A DNA stretch of 10,762 nt from assembly GCA_021828635.1 (NCBI GenBank), contig JAJZEJ010000111.1, positions 1-10,762 of the forward strand. The letters are read 5' to 3'. A program made the translations under genes and the position numbers. Origin of the DNA: Chloroflexota bacterium. Lineage in GTDB: Bacteria > Chloroflexota > Ktedonobacteria > Ktedonobacterales > Ktedonobacteraceae. Each line of letters starts with the position of its first letter. The first letter of the stretch is position 1. The notes under the pieces were generated by a model. That model was not told the origin of the DNA and made no database searches. It worked only from the letters and a program-made list of their open reading frames with translations. Shown piece after piece: positions 4,666 through 10,762 of the stretch.

Positions 4666-7122
4666 GTGAAAAAAACATTCCTGCTCATTGCACTGCTGGC
4701 ACTTTTCCTATCACTAACATTGGGCTGGGCCATGCATACAGCCCTTTCCGCTTCTTCCCATCAGCCTATCTCCCGTTCCGCCCTTGCCACGCGGGGCAAT
4801 TGGGTCGGGCATCCCTATGATCTGCTCTACACGGTCATGTTTAGCACAGCGCAACAGCCTGATGGGCCACTAGTCGTCTATCGTGCTGCTTCCGCTAATC
4901 TGGCTACGACAACACCAGTTATCGCGCTTCGCCGTGGCCCTTCGCCCATTACACCACTTGCCATACCCTCGCCCAATGGACATTTCCTGGCACTGACAAC
5001 GCCCCTTAGCAGCAATCCTGCCAGTTCATCCCTGTCGCTATTACCCACAGATGGCGGCACACCTATTCCTTTGCTCTCTCAAGGTGTGGCTAGTAACGAT
5101 GCTGTCGTCTGGTCTGCCAATAGCAATTTTCTCTATTATCACACGGTCACACTCTCCACACAAGAGTCGCTCGCATCTCAACCTATGCATAAAGGTTGCC
5201 TGAACACAGCCCCCAACGACTGTTCCATGTTAATGAACCGGGCGCTATTACCTGTGTATGATGAAATTCATCGTATTGATGTATACGGCCATGACACAGT
5301 AGTGTTGCGCCGTGTTCAAGATGGTAGCTCTTTACGTATCGTGGGCATTGACCGCGCAGGCGAACTACTTATCACTCTGGCGCGTCCACAGCAACCGCTT
5401 ACACTGCTACGCCTCATGACGCAGAATATACAAGGTACGCTCCATCCCAATCTCGCCTTTCCAGCTGCTCCATCGCTTATACTACCAACCGATATATTGC
5501 CAGGGAACGTGCTAGGTGTGAACAACGATGGTAACGCCATTATTTGTGAGCGCGTGCTAAACTGGCAACCCTTGCGCTATACATTCATCCAGATCAGCCT
5601 TGCCAATGGCGCAATCACGCCCGCAACACAAACGGCTATTACACCACAAATGGTCGCTACTCTACCCTCGGTTCAGCCATTCTCAACAGCACCAGATGCC
5701 CAAATTCGGGCTAGTATCCAGGTGACAGCCATGAGAAGCGATCTCGCGGCACAGGGTCTCAACAGTATACCAGCACAAGAGGTACTGACGTTGCGGGATC
5801 AGCAGCAACATGCGGTACAACACCTGACATTGCCGCCAGGAGGCCAGATTGTGAGCATGTTCTGGACAGCCCCACTGCCTGTAAGCCAGTGGCACGTGAT
5901 ACCTCAGAGCGTGCTGGCCGCGCTGCTAGCGTTTCATCAGCGTCTCAACGGCGCGGATGGACGCAATGCTCTCCCCACGCAACAGGATGAATGGATGCTA
6001 GAGGCACATGCCGGTTTGCTCACCGACGCTCCAAGCCTGCCAACAATGTGCTATGGCACCTGTCCACAGGGCGCTAACGGCGCACCGCACGTCTCCGCCG
6101 CTATTCTACATGGCATAGCCTATGTTGAAAGCAACTGGCATCAATTCAATACGAGTGACTACGATGTGGGCAATGAACCCATTGGCACACCAGTCGAGAG
6201 TTTCGATGGTGGCTGGGGCGAATTTCAGCAGACCTGGGGTATGCCACCACAATGTCAGGCCATCAATAATTGTCGCAGTGATGCCATGCGCATCGAGGAT
6301 GACCAGCAATATAACATCGGAACCGGCACACAAGCATTAATCAACGCCTGGAATGGTACGGCTGGCGTCTCTTCCAGCAGTGATCCCAATGACCCTTATA
6401 AGGCCAACGACTGGTTCTTCGCCGTCTGGGCCTATAATGGAGCCTATGGCAACAATCCCAATGATGTACCTTCCTCAGTCTATGGTCAGTGGTATCCCGG
6501 CGCACCCTTTCGTAGTATCTACGAAGAATATGTTTGGTATTTCGCAGCCCATCCACAAAATAGTAGCAATGGCTGGACCGATGCTTATTTGCCAGACTTG
6601 GGAAGTAGCTTATTACCACCACAGGCGGACTTTACGAATACGTCAGATAGCTTCGTTGCCTGTGTTACCTGCACTATTCCTGACTGGACTGCGGGTAGCT
6701 ACGACCGCTCCTGGGTTGGCATAGGTGCGCCCAACGCACAAATGCAGAGCGCGTTCACTACAACCTTCACACAAGCGGGTGGTGAAAATATCGTAGGTTT
6801 GCCACGCGATAATGGCGGCGGAGCTGCTGTACATCGCTGGGGTGCGGGCTGGATACAAGATTTCGGTGGTGGCCTCTATCTGCCGGGCGCTCTGATGCTG
6901 GCTGATGGTAGCAACACGGCTTACTGGGTATATGGCGGCGTCTGGACCACATATTTACTACTCGATTCGGGCGCAGATGGCTGTCACGGCTATCCCACCT
7001 CGGCTCTCACACCTTATCATCCTCCATCGGGCGACGATAGCTACTTCCGCCAGAGCTTCCAATCCGGCACCATCACCTGGGACGCCACTACACACATCGT
7101 CGTCGCGGATAGCTGTCAATGA
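4666..7122 (+). CDS. Secreted multidomain protein: propeller-like region, lytic transglycosylase-like domain, LGFP-like tail
   Basis: This 818-residue protein begins with a clear signal peptide (MKKTFLLIALLALFLSLTLG, ending near Ala30), which supports the GTG start; GAGG lies 11 nt upstream. Residues ~45-410 hold repeating beta-strand patterns such as 'IPSPNGHFLALTTPL', 'VVWSANSNFLYYH' and 'LRIVGIDRAGELLITLA', as in TolB/WD40-like propellers. Residues ~470-630 resemble lysozyme-fold transglycosylases: AYVESNW with candidate catalytic Glu488, GGWGEFQQTWG (515-525), NIGTGTQALINAW (550-562) and FAVWAYNGAYG (585-595). Residues ~690-818 resemble LGFP repeats: IVGLPRD, HRWGAGWIQDFGGG, GGVWTTYL, CHGYPTS. 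Most cysteines come in close pairs (178/186, 462/466, 530/536, 666/669), consistent with disulfides outside the cell. The probable role is cleavage or remodelling of peptidoglycan at the cell surface, with the propeller and tail binding wall or partner. The enzyme activity is inferred from motifs only. Confidence 0.8.
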   Translation: MKKTFLLIALLALFLSLTLGWAMHTALSASSHQPISRSALATRGNWVGHPYDLLYTVMFSTAQQPDGPLVVYRAASANLATTTPVIALRRGPSPITPLAIPSPNGHFLALTTPLSSNPASSSLSLLPTDGGTPIPLLSQGVASNDAVVWSANSNFLYYHTVTLSTQESLASQPMHKGCLNTAPNDCSMLMNRALLPVYDEIHRIDVYGHDTVVLRRVQDGSSLRIVGIDRAGELLITLARPQQPLTLLRLMTQNIQGTLHPNLAFPAAPSLILPTDILPGNVLGVNNDGNAIICERVLNWQPLRYTFIQISLANGAITPATQTAITPQMVATLPSVQPFSTAPDAQIRASIQVTAMRSDLAAQGLNSIPAQEVLTLRDQQQHAVQHLTLPPGGQIVSMFWTAPLPVSQWHVIPQSVLAALLAFHQRLNGADGRNALPTQQDEWMLEAHAGLLTDAPSLPTMCYGTCPQGANGAPHVSAAILHGIAYVESNWHQFNTSDYDVGNEPIGTPVESFDGGWGEFQQTWGMPPQCQAINNCRSDAMRIEDDQQYNIGTGTQALINAWNGTAGVSSSSDPNDPYKANDWFFAVWAYNGAYGNNPNDVPSSVYGQWYPGAPFRSIYEEYVWYFAAHPQNSSNGWTDAYLPDLGSSLLPPQADFTNTSDSFVACVTCTIPDWTAGSYDRSWVGIGAPNAQMQSAFTTTFTQAGGENIVGLPRDNGGGAAVHRWGAGWIQDFGGGLYLPGALMLADGSNTAYWVYGGVWTTYLLLDSGADGCHGYPTSALTPYHPPSGDDSYFRQSFQSGTITWDATTHIVVADSCQ

Positions 7123-7138
7123 ACATTGCCTCATCATT

Positions 7139-7855
7139 TCATGCTAGAGCAGGAGTGAAATGCCATTGATCCTTAGTCATGCTTTCATCCATATCGCTCA
7201 CACGCAAGACACGACGTAGATTGCTTAAAGCAGCCTGGATGCGCTTCTTCAACGTGTTTTCAGAGGTTTGCAGCGTTTGGGCCATCTCTGGCAACGTCAT
7301 TCCGTTATAATAGTGCAGAACGATGACGACACGCTGCTTGGGAGGCAAATTCTCAATGGCACGCGCCAAATCCCAATCACGCTCCAGACGCCCTTTATGG
7401 TCATCAGCAACTCTGGCAAGTAGATCCGTCTCCTGCTCGGAAAGCGTCTGCCGGATAAAGGCGGTCGAGCGGGCCAGACGGCGTTTGAAACTGATGCACT
7501 GATTGACCACAATACGCATTAACCAGGGGCGTAATGCATTTGCCTCGCGCAGATCGGCGAGATGATGCCATGCCTGAATCAGAGCATCCTGCACAACATC
7601 CTCCGCAATGTCGCGGTCTCCCACAATCATCGTTGCGGTACGCAACATTAAGGCACTGTACTGGTCAACAATATCATTAAAGGCAAGCTGATCGCCATGT
7701 AAAGCACGAGCCACAATCACACGCTGCTCTTGCAATTCGGGCCTGTCATCAGGTTGCACCGCAGCTTCTTGCTGCTCTTCCTCTGAAGGGACATGCACCA
7801 CGAACGTAATATCGGTAGTTATCTGCTGTGCCTCGCAGGCTGTGAGTACGGGCAT
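7139..7855 (-). CDS. ECF-type RNA polymerase sigma factor (sigma-70 family)
   Basis: This 238-residue protein has the two sigma domains of ECF factors. Region 2 spans about 54-122, with DIAEDVVQDALIQAW (82-96) and RPWLMRIVVNQCISFKRR. Region 4 spans about 162-218, with LPPKQRVVIVLHYYNGMTL and the helix-turn-helix EMAQTLQTSENTLKKRIQAA, which would contact the -35 box. A 50-residue acidic N-terminal extension precedes region 2. The ATG at 7855 is chosen because AGGAGG lies 7 nt before it; longer in-frame starts, as far upstream as 7918, lack such a site. No anti-sigma gene is adjacent: the next gene upstream is a permease in the same direction and the downstream gene converges 16 bp away. Control is therefore likely at transcription, through the operator region at 8023-8078. 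The target genes cannot be told from this window. Confidence 0.92.
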   Translation of the reverse strand: MPVLTACEAQQITTDITFVVHVPSEEEQQEAAVQPDDRPELQEQRVIVARALHGDQLAFNDIVDQYSALMLRTATMIVGDRDIAEDVVQDALIQAWHHLADLREANALRPWLMRIVVNQCISFKRRLARSTAFIRQTLSEQETDLLARVADDHKGRLERDWDLARAIENLPPKQRVVIVLHYYNGMTLPEMAQTLQTSENTLKKRIQAALSNLRRVLRVSDMDESMTKDQWHFTPALA

Positions 7856-7897
7856 CTTTTTTCCTCCTGTGTACCTTCTATACAAACTATGTACATA

Positions 7898-7925
7898 AAT
7901 ATAACATACTCTATGCATGACGCAA
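7898..7925 (-). promoter_or_regulatory. Candidate proximal promoter of the sigma factor gene
   Basis: On the minus strand TTGCGT (7925-7920) and TATATT (7903-7898) are spaced by 16 bp, giving a short leader of about 35 nt before the ATG at 7855. The fit is moderate. A 10-bp palindrome, TATGTACATA (7888-7897), abuts the -10 and would lie at the transcription start. Confidence 0.35.
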
Positions 7926-8022
7926 GGTGTGTCGGCTCATGGATTTTGGTATGAGTACAGTTTGTTCAATGTTATGCCACATATTGGAAATAATGATGGC
8001 CCAAAGCTTAGACAATCTTTAT

Positions 8023-8078
8023 CAACCAACCATTTGGTAGTTTTATAGACCATTATATCACTACCAACTGGTTGGTTG
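8023..8078 (-). promoter_or_regulatory. Twin palindromic operators bracketing an extended -10 promoter
   Basis: Two 14-bp sites share the form ACCAA-N4-TTGGT, at 8025-8038 and 8063-8076, with centres 38 bp apart. They are also arranged as a larger inverted repeat: 8023-8040 against 8061-8078, 18 bp with one mismatch. Between them, on the minus strand, lies TGATATAAT (8060-8052), a perfect extended -10 pointing to the sigma gene. Initiation near 8045 would give a leader of about 190 nt. One operator covers the -35 region and the other the early transcribed region, the classic arrangement for repression. ACCAA/TTGGT dyads are often bound by TetR-family repressors, but no such gene lies in the window, so the binder is unknown. 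Confidence 0.6.
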
Positions 8079-8108
8079 CATTCATGTGTCTACGTAAAAA
8101 CTGAGGTG

Positions 8109-9302
8109 TTATTGACTTTCTTTTGTACGTCCATCGGCGCTACTCATTTCCTCTTCCACCTGTTCAGCCCTTGTCTCTTCTTCTGAATCGCTATCACTAC
8201 GGCTAGCAGCAGGATGGGAAAACTGCTCAGGGTGATTTTGCCGCCATTCCTTCCAAAAGGTCACAACAAGCACCTGGAGAACTCCAGCAATAGGTGAGGC
8301 CAGGAGCGCACCCCAGATGCCAAAGAGTTCCGCGCCGCCGATCACCGCGATGAGTGAGATCGCCGGATGTAGTCCTACCGCTCTACCAACAATACGCGGC
8401 CCAATCACATCGCCCTCAATAACGTGAATCACGATAAAACAAAGCAGTACACCTATAGCTATCGGTACTCCTTGCGTCAGCGCCAGCACAATACTGATAA
8501 AGGCAGAGATCAGAGTACCAATAATGGGGATAAATTCCAGGAAGAAGGCTAGTACACCCAGCAGCAGAGCATATGGTACATGAAAGATGAATGCTGTCGC
8601 TCCCACCAGCACACCAATCAGGGCGGAGAGCAACACCTGACCACGAATGTAGCCACCTATCACTTGCTGGGCCGCACCCACAGCAAAGTCTGCTCGTGCC
8701 AGGCGCGGCAAATTCTGACGTAGCCAGCGCCCTAGACGCGGTCCATCAATCACAAGGTAAATGCTCAGCACGGCAACAACAATGATGTCCAGTCCCGTGC
8801 TAAAGACGCCTGAGACCAGCGGTACAACGCTACTAGCCATACCCTCAAGCCGATTGATCAACTGGGTACGAATCGCTATAATTTGCGTGGATGTAATACC
8901 AAATGACTCTATGATACGCAGCAGCGGAGCCGTTTTCCCGCCACGACCAGGGGTCAACATATAAGAGGTATAATGCGCCAGCGAGATTACCTGTTCGGCT
9001 GCCGTTCTGACCACAAAGTAGAGAATCAAACTCATAACGACAAAGAACACCACATAGGTCAGTGTCACCGCCAGCCAGCGCGGCATAAAACGCCCGAAAA
9101 GACGCACTAACGGCGCAATCGCAAAGGCGAGTAGTGCCGCTAAAATGATGAGCAAGATTGTCCTACCCACGTGACCTGCGAGCCAGCCTATAATAATGAC
9201 CAGCGCGAGCCAGGCCAGAATAGCGAGTGGTATATCGCGTCTCTTCTGCCACTTTACTACATCAGTATAAGGGATAGAGCGAGGTTGTCTGTTTGATGCC
9301 AT
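8109..9302 (-). CDS. AI-2E family transporter (PerM/TqsA/YtvI-like permease)
   Basis: This 397-residue integral membrane protein has hydrophobic segments near 26-42, 48-68, 78-100, 158-185, 223-243, 245-275, 279-297 and 312-348, as in the AI-2E exporter family (PF01594). Signature stretches are IYLVIDGPRLGRWLRQNLP (181-199), GGYIRGQVLL, FFLEFIPIIGTLIS (253-266), EGDVIGPRIVGRAVGLHP (296-313) and GALLASPIAGVLQVL (331-345). The length fits the family, apart from an acidic Ser/Glu-rich C-terminal tail of about 35 residues. Family members include quorum-signal exporters and Na+/H+ antiporters, so the substrate cannot be assigned. AGGA lies 9 nt before the ATG. The gene lies downstream of tRNA-Gln but behind its terminator, and has its own candidate -10. 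The sigma factor gene is next on the same strand after 253 bp, with separate promoters, so an operon is unlikely. Confidence 0.9.
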   Translation of the reverse strand: MASNRQPRSIPYTDVVKWQKRRDIPLAILAWLALVIIIGWLAGHVGRTILLIILAALLAFAIAPLVRLFGRFMPRWLAVTLTYVVFFVVMSLILYFVVRTAAEQVISLAHYTSYMLTPGRGGKTAPLLRIIESFGITSTQIIAIRTQLINRLEGMASSVVPLVSGVFSTGLDIIVVAVLSIYLVIDGPRLGRWLRQNLPRLARADFAVGAAQQVIGGYIRGQVLLSALIGVLVGATAFIFHVPYALLLGVLAFFLEFIPIIGTLISAFISIVLALTQGVPIAIGVLLCFIVIHVIEGDVIGPRIVGRAVGLHPAISLIAVIGGAELFGIWGALLASPIAGVLQVLVVTFWKEWRQNHPEQFSHPAASRSDSDSEEETRAEQVEEEMSSADGRTKESQ

Positions 9303-9412
9303 AATGATAATTCCTGCTAGTGAGTGTTACATGTATCCATGAACATGAATGCACACCTCTAGCACGCCCCACACCTGCAAGGAGTCTCAACACAAGCATC
9401 GTGCCTGCACAA

Positions 9413-9421
9413 AGTATACCA
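9413..9421 (-). promoter_or_regulatory. Candidate extended -10 promoter of the AI-2E permease gene
   Basis: On the minus strand TGGTATACT matches the extended -10 form TGnTATAAT with one mismatch. It starts right at the end of the T-tract of the tRNA terminator. No good -35 is seen. The leader to the ATG at 9302 would be about 104 nt. Confidence 0.4.
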
Positions 9422-9449
9422 AAAAAGGCGAGATCGTTTGATCTCGCCT
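9421..9449 (-). terminator. Rho-independent terminator of tRNA-Gln
   Basis: Read on the minus strand, GGCGAGATC (9448-9440), a 4-nt loop and GATCTCGCC (9435-9427) form a perfect 9-bp stem, followed by six T residues (9426-9421). It begins 10 nt after the 3' end of the tRNA. Confidence 0.92.
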
Positions 9450-9458
9450 CTTCATTAG

Positions 9459-9529
9459 CTGGGGTGCAGGGATTTGAACCCCAATCGGCCGATCCAGAGT
9501 CGGCAGTCCTACCATTGAACGACACCCCA
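9459..9529 (-). tRNA. tRNA-Gln (anticodon CUG)
   Basis: The 71-nt minus-strand sequence folds as a complete cloverleaf. The 7-bp acceptor stem is TGGGGTG/CACCCCA and the D arm is GTTC...GGAC. The anticodon stem GCCGA/TCGGC carries the loop CTCTGGA, so the anticodon is CTG, reading CAG (Gln). The T arm has loop TTCAAAT with two wobble pairs in its stem. The discriminator base is G, as usual for Gln. The 3' CCA is not encoded and must be added after transcription. The gene has its own promoter and terminator and is a single-gene unit. Confidence 0.96.
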
Positions 9530-9551
9530 ATTTCGCTTACTGACAGGATGT

Positions 9552-9580
9552 ATGATACATGAACATGAGCAGTTTGTCAA
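9552..9580 (-). promoter_or_regulatory. Promoter of tRNA-Gln
   Basis: On the minus strand a perfect TTGACA (9580-9575), a 17-bp spacer and TATCAT (9557-9552, one mismatch from TATAAT) form the best promoter in the window. Transcription would begin near 9545, about 16 nt before the mature tRNA. Confidence 0.8.
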
Positions 9581-9589
9581 GCACTTTTT

Positions 9590-9609
9590 TGTAGGGACCG
9601 GTCCCTACA
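9590..9609. repeat. 20-bp perfect palindrome related to the tips of the foldback element
   Basis: TGTAGGGACCGGTCCCTACA is fully palindromic with no spacer. Its right half, GGTCCCTACA, is identical to 1304-1313, the outer end of the right arm of the foldback element and the next base. It looks like the two ends of the same element joined with the interior missing, either an excision footprint or a minimal copy. It lies 9 bp upstream of the -35 box of tRNA-Gln, so a protein-binding site is an alternative. Confidence 0.6.
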
Positions 9610-9639
9610 GAGGCTCTTCACTTGCTTGCAACACATCTA

Positions 9640-9670
9640 CCACTTTCTTCGTACAATATTTAGAAAGTGG
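9640..9670 (+). promoter_or_regulatory. Inverted repeat enclosing a possible -10, upstream of the PLDc_N gene
   Basis: CCACTTTCT (9640-9648) and AGAAAGTGG (9662-9670) form a perfect 9-bp inverted repeat around 13 nt. That spacer contains TACAAT (9652-9657), a fair -10. The nearest -35-like TTGCAA (9626-9631) is 20 bp away, which is long. It could be an operator over a weak promoter or simply a hairpin; the gene starts 86 bp downstream. Confidence 0.3.
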
Positions 9671-9755
9671 AGAGAGATATGGTTCTTAGAAGAAACAGAT
9701 ATGCATGACGTTATAAAGTGTATATGTATGTAATAGAAGACAAGGAGATATCGCA

Positions 9756-10013
9756 ATGAATGGCAACCGAGGCTGCTTCTTCAATTCGCTACTGTTTTTG
9801 ATCATCGTCTTCATTCCCATCGTGGGACACATTATCGAGACTTTCATGGTCCTGGAAGATAACCACTCGACCTCTGGCACTGTCCTCTGGCTGGCGGTAA
9901 TCTGGCTCATCCCGTTCATCGGGCCGCTGCTTTACCTGCTCTTCGGCCAGACTGGCCCACGCCGCGTGATGTTCGGTCAGCCTAGCTACTATCAAGCTCA
10001 GACGATGCATTAA
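9756..10013 (+). CDS. Small membrane protein with PLDc_N-type (phospholipase D N-terminal) domain
   Basis: This 85-residue protein has two membrane helices (about 9-30 and 42-63). The second ends in IPFIGPLLYLLFG (52-64), the hallmark of the PLDc_N family (PF13396), which occurs at the N-terminus of cardiolipin synthases and also as free-standing small proteins. Here it is free-standing: no phospholipase D catalytic HxK motifs follow, so it is not an enzyme itself. AAGGAG lies 8 nt before the ATG. A strong hairpin follows the stop codon, so it forms its own transcription unit. The role is unknown; family members have been linked to membrane proteins and stress-related operons only by association. 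Confidence 0.82.
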   Translation: MNGNRGCFFNSLLFLIIVFIPIVGHIIETFMVLEDNHSTSGTVLWLAVIWLIPFIGPLLYLLFGQTGPRRVMFGQPSYYQAQTMH

Positions 10014-10024
10014 CCAACTACATA

Positions 10025-10051
10025 GCACGGCACATATGTCGTGTGCCGTGC
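10025..10051 (+). terminator. Hairpin terminator after the PLDc_N gene
   Basis: GCACGGCACA (10025-10034) pairs perfectly with TGTGCCGTGC (10042-10051) around a 7-nt loop, beginning 11 nt after the stop codon. The following TATTTTA (10059-10065) is a modest T-tract at some distance. The GC-rich 10-bp stem makes termination likely. Confidence 0.65.
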
Positions 10052-10130
10052 CACCACTATTTTACCGCCTTGCTCCGTGCTTCTAAAATGTGACTTACTA
10101 TATCATATGCTAATTGATCTGTATCTAAGG

Positions 10131-10146
10131 GTGGCAATGATGCCAC
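10131..10146 (+). other. Small perfect hairpin in the leader of the thiolase gene
   Basis: GTGGCA (10131-10136), loop ATGA and TGCCAC (10141-10146) form a 6-bp stem with a 4-nt loop, 31 nt before the start codon of the acetyl-CoA acetyltransferase. It is too far upstream to mask the ribosome site at 10164-10169 and has no T-tract, so it is not a terminator. It may stabilise the 5' end of the mRNA or be chance. The remaining part of this 164-bp gap shows no clear promoter. Confidence 0.3.
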
Positions 10147-10177
10147 AGATGTTCCTGGTTCGCAAGGAGAACACCAC

Positions 10178-10762
10178 ATGGCAGCAATGAGAGAAGCCGT
10201 AATTGTAGATGCAGTGCGTACCCCCGTCGGACGCCGCAATGGTAAATTGAAGGACTGGCACCCCGTTGATCTAATAGCACAAACGCTGATGGCTCTGGCC
10301 GAGCACAATTCCCTGGATGCCGGACTGATTGAAGATGTGATTGTCGGCTGCGTCAGTCAGGTTGGCGATCAGGCGCTCAATGTCGGACGCAATGCCGCGC
10401 TGGCTGCCGGTTTTCCCGAATCGGTGCCAGGAACGACCGTTGATCGCCAGTGCGGCTCAAGCCAGCAGGCCATTCATTTCGCCGCACAGGGCGTACTGAG
10501 CGGTGCCTATGACATCGTGATCGCGGGCGGCGTTGAGTCGATGACGCGCGTGCCAATGGGTAGCTCATCGCAGGGCGGCAAACCTTTTGGACCCATGATG
10601 ATCGAACGCTATCACCACGGCCTGGTTCATCAGGGTATCAGCGCCGATTTGATCGCGCACAAGTGGGAATTGAGCCGCGAGACACTGGATGCCTTTAGTC
10701 TGGAAAGTCATCGTCGTGCCGCTCAGGCGACCGCCGAGGGCCGTTTTGCCGGACAGATCGTC
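10178..10762 (+). CDS. Acetyl-CoA acetyltransferase (thiolase), N-terminal part, cut by window edge
   Basis: The first 195 codons of a thiolase family enzyme run off the right edge without a stop; the full enzyme is usually about 390 residues. The start ATG at 10178 has AAGGAG 8 nt upstream and gives the family's usual opening, REAVIVDAVRTPVGRRNGKL. The nucleophilic cysteine is Cys92 in TTVDRQCGSSQQAIHFAAQG, followed by IVIAGGVESMTRVPMG (113-128), a classical thiolase stretch. The QCGSSQQA variant resembles actinobacterial acetyl-CoA acetyltransferases used in fatty acid or sterol side-chain breakdown more than the biosynthetic CASG type. The reaction is the reversible cleavage of 3-ketoacyl-CoA with CoA. 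The His and second Cys of the active site lie beyond the window. Partner beta-oxidation genes, if present, would be downstream. Confidence 0.92.
   Translation, partial: MAAMREAVIVDAVRTPVGRRNGKLKDWHPVDLIAQTLMALAEHNSLDAGLIEDVIVGCVSQVGDQALNVGRNAALAAGFPESVPGTTVDRQCGSSQQAIHFAAQGVLSGAYDIVIAGGVESMTRVPMGSSSQGGKPFGPMMIERYHHGLVHQGISADLIAHKWELSRETLDAFSLESHRRAAQATAEGRFAGQIV

Noticed and set aside
4349..4678. A 109-codon minus-strand frame across the divergent region
   Set aside because: It overlaps the membrane protein gene in another frame, covers the promoter and dyad, and gives no recognisable protein.
6341..6622. A 93-codon minus-strand frame within the secreted protein gene
   Set aside because: The His/Arg/Tyr-rich product is typical of antisense translation of a Trp/Tyr/Asn-rich gene; no start signal.
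7856..7918. A 21-codon longer start of the sigma factor gene
   Set aside because: No ribosome site precedes it, while AGGAGG sits 7 nt before the ATG at 7855. The extra stretch also contains the candidate promoter elements and the TATGTACATA palindrome.
7911..7982. A 23-codon minus-strand frame (MWHNIEQTVLIPK...) in the leader of the sigma gene
   Set aside because: There is no ribosome site before its ATG (TTTCCAAT), no recognisable peptide class, and it overlaps candidate promoter elements. A chance frame is more likely than an upstream regulatory peptide.
9320..9562. An 80-codon plus-strand frame spanning the tRNA
   Set aside because: It reads through the antisense of tRNA-Gln, its terminator and its promoter; structural RNA explains the sequence better.
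9338..9568. The 11-mer CATGAACATGA repeated at 9338-9348 and 9558-9568 on either side of the tRNA
   Set aside because: The second copy belongs to the spacer and -10 region of the tRNA promoter. The first has no matching promoter geometry. The motif is internally repetitive (CATGAACATG) and the match is probably coincidence.

Overview
The window looks like a chromosomal segment from a Gram-positive-type or monoderm soil bacterium. My best guess is Chloroflexota, class Ktedonobacteria. This is inferred from the gene mix: an EccC/EssC-like type VII secretion ATPase, a tandem pair of cyclophilins (one membrane-anchored), an actinobacterial-style thiolase, an ECF sigma factor and secreted propeller/lysozyme-like proteins, with a base composition that looks roughly balanced. 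No rRNA or phylogenetic marker is present, so the assignment is tentative.

Layout. The left edge (1-1167, +) is the 3' end of a large FtsK/SpoIIIE ATPase of EccC/EssC type. It is followed by a 129-bp foldback element (1184-1312). An Eco57I-type adenine DNA methyltransferase follows (1379-2275, +); it keeps its catalytic core but appears to have lost its C-terminal recognition part. A near-consensus promoter (2300-2328) then drives a two-gene peptidyl-prolyl isomerase operon (2390-3777), closed by two hairpins. Next comes a possible 24-residue peptide gene (3924-3998, +) that runs into the 3' end of a four-helix membrane protein gene (3961-4497, -). A 168-bp divergent region with a palindrome separates that gene from an 818-residue secreted protein (4666-7122, +), read as a beta-propeller-like region, a lytic-transglycosylase-like domain and an LGFP-like tail. 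The ECF sigma factor gene (7139-7855, -) converges on it only 16 bp away.

Upstream of the sigma gene lies a compact control region in which two ACCAA-N4-TTGGT operators bracket an extended -10 promoter. Beyond it are an AI-2E-family permease (8109-9302, -) and a tRNA-Gln(CUG) with its own consensus promoter and terminator (9421-9580, -). A 20-bp perfect palindrome (9590-9609) matches the tips of the foldback element. The right end carries a small PLDc_N-type membrane protein (9756-10013, +) and the first 195 codons of an acetyl-CoA acetyltransferase (10178 to the window edge, +).

Most of these genes are independent transcription units rather than one pathway. Shared themes are the cell envelope and secretion (type VII ATPase, anchored cyclophilin, secreted hydrolase, permeases) and local transcription control. 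No stretch over 300 bases lacks a gene; the longest gap is the 253-bp sigma-factor upstream region. I saw no CRISPR array, transposase gene or rRNA. I did not find a convincing complete novel multi-gene system. The strongest leads are the foldback family, the twin-operator promoter of the sigma gene and the domain fusion in the secreted protein.
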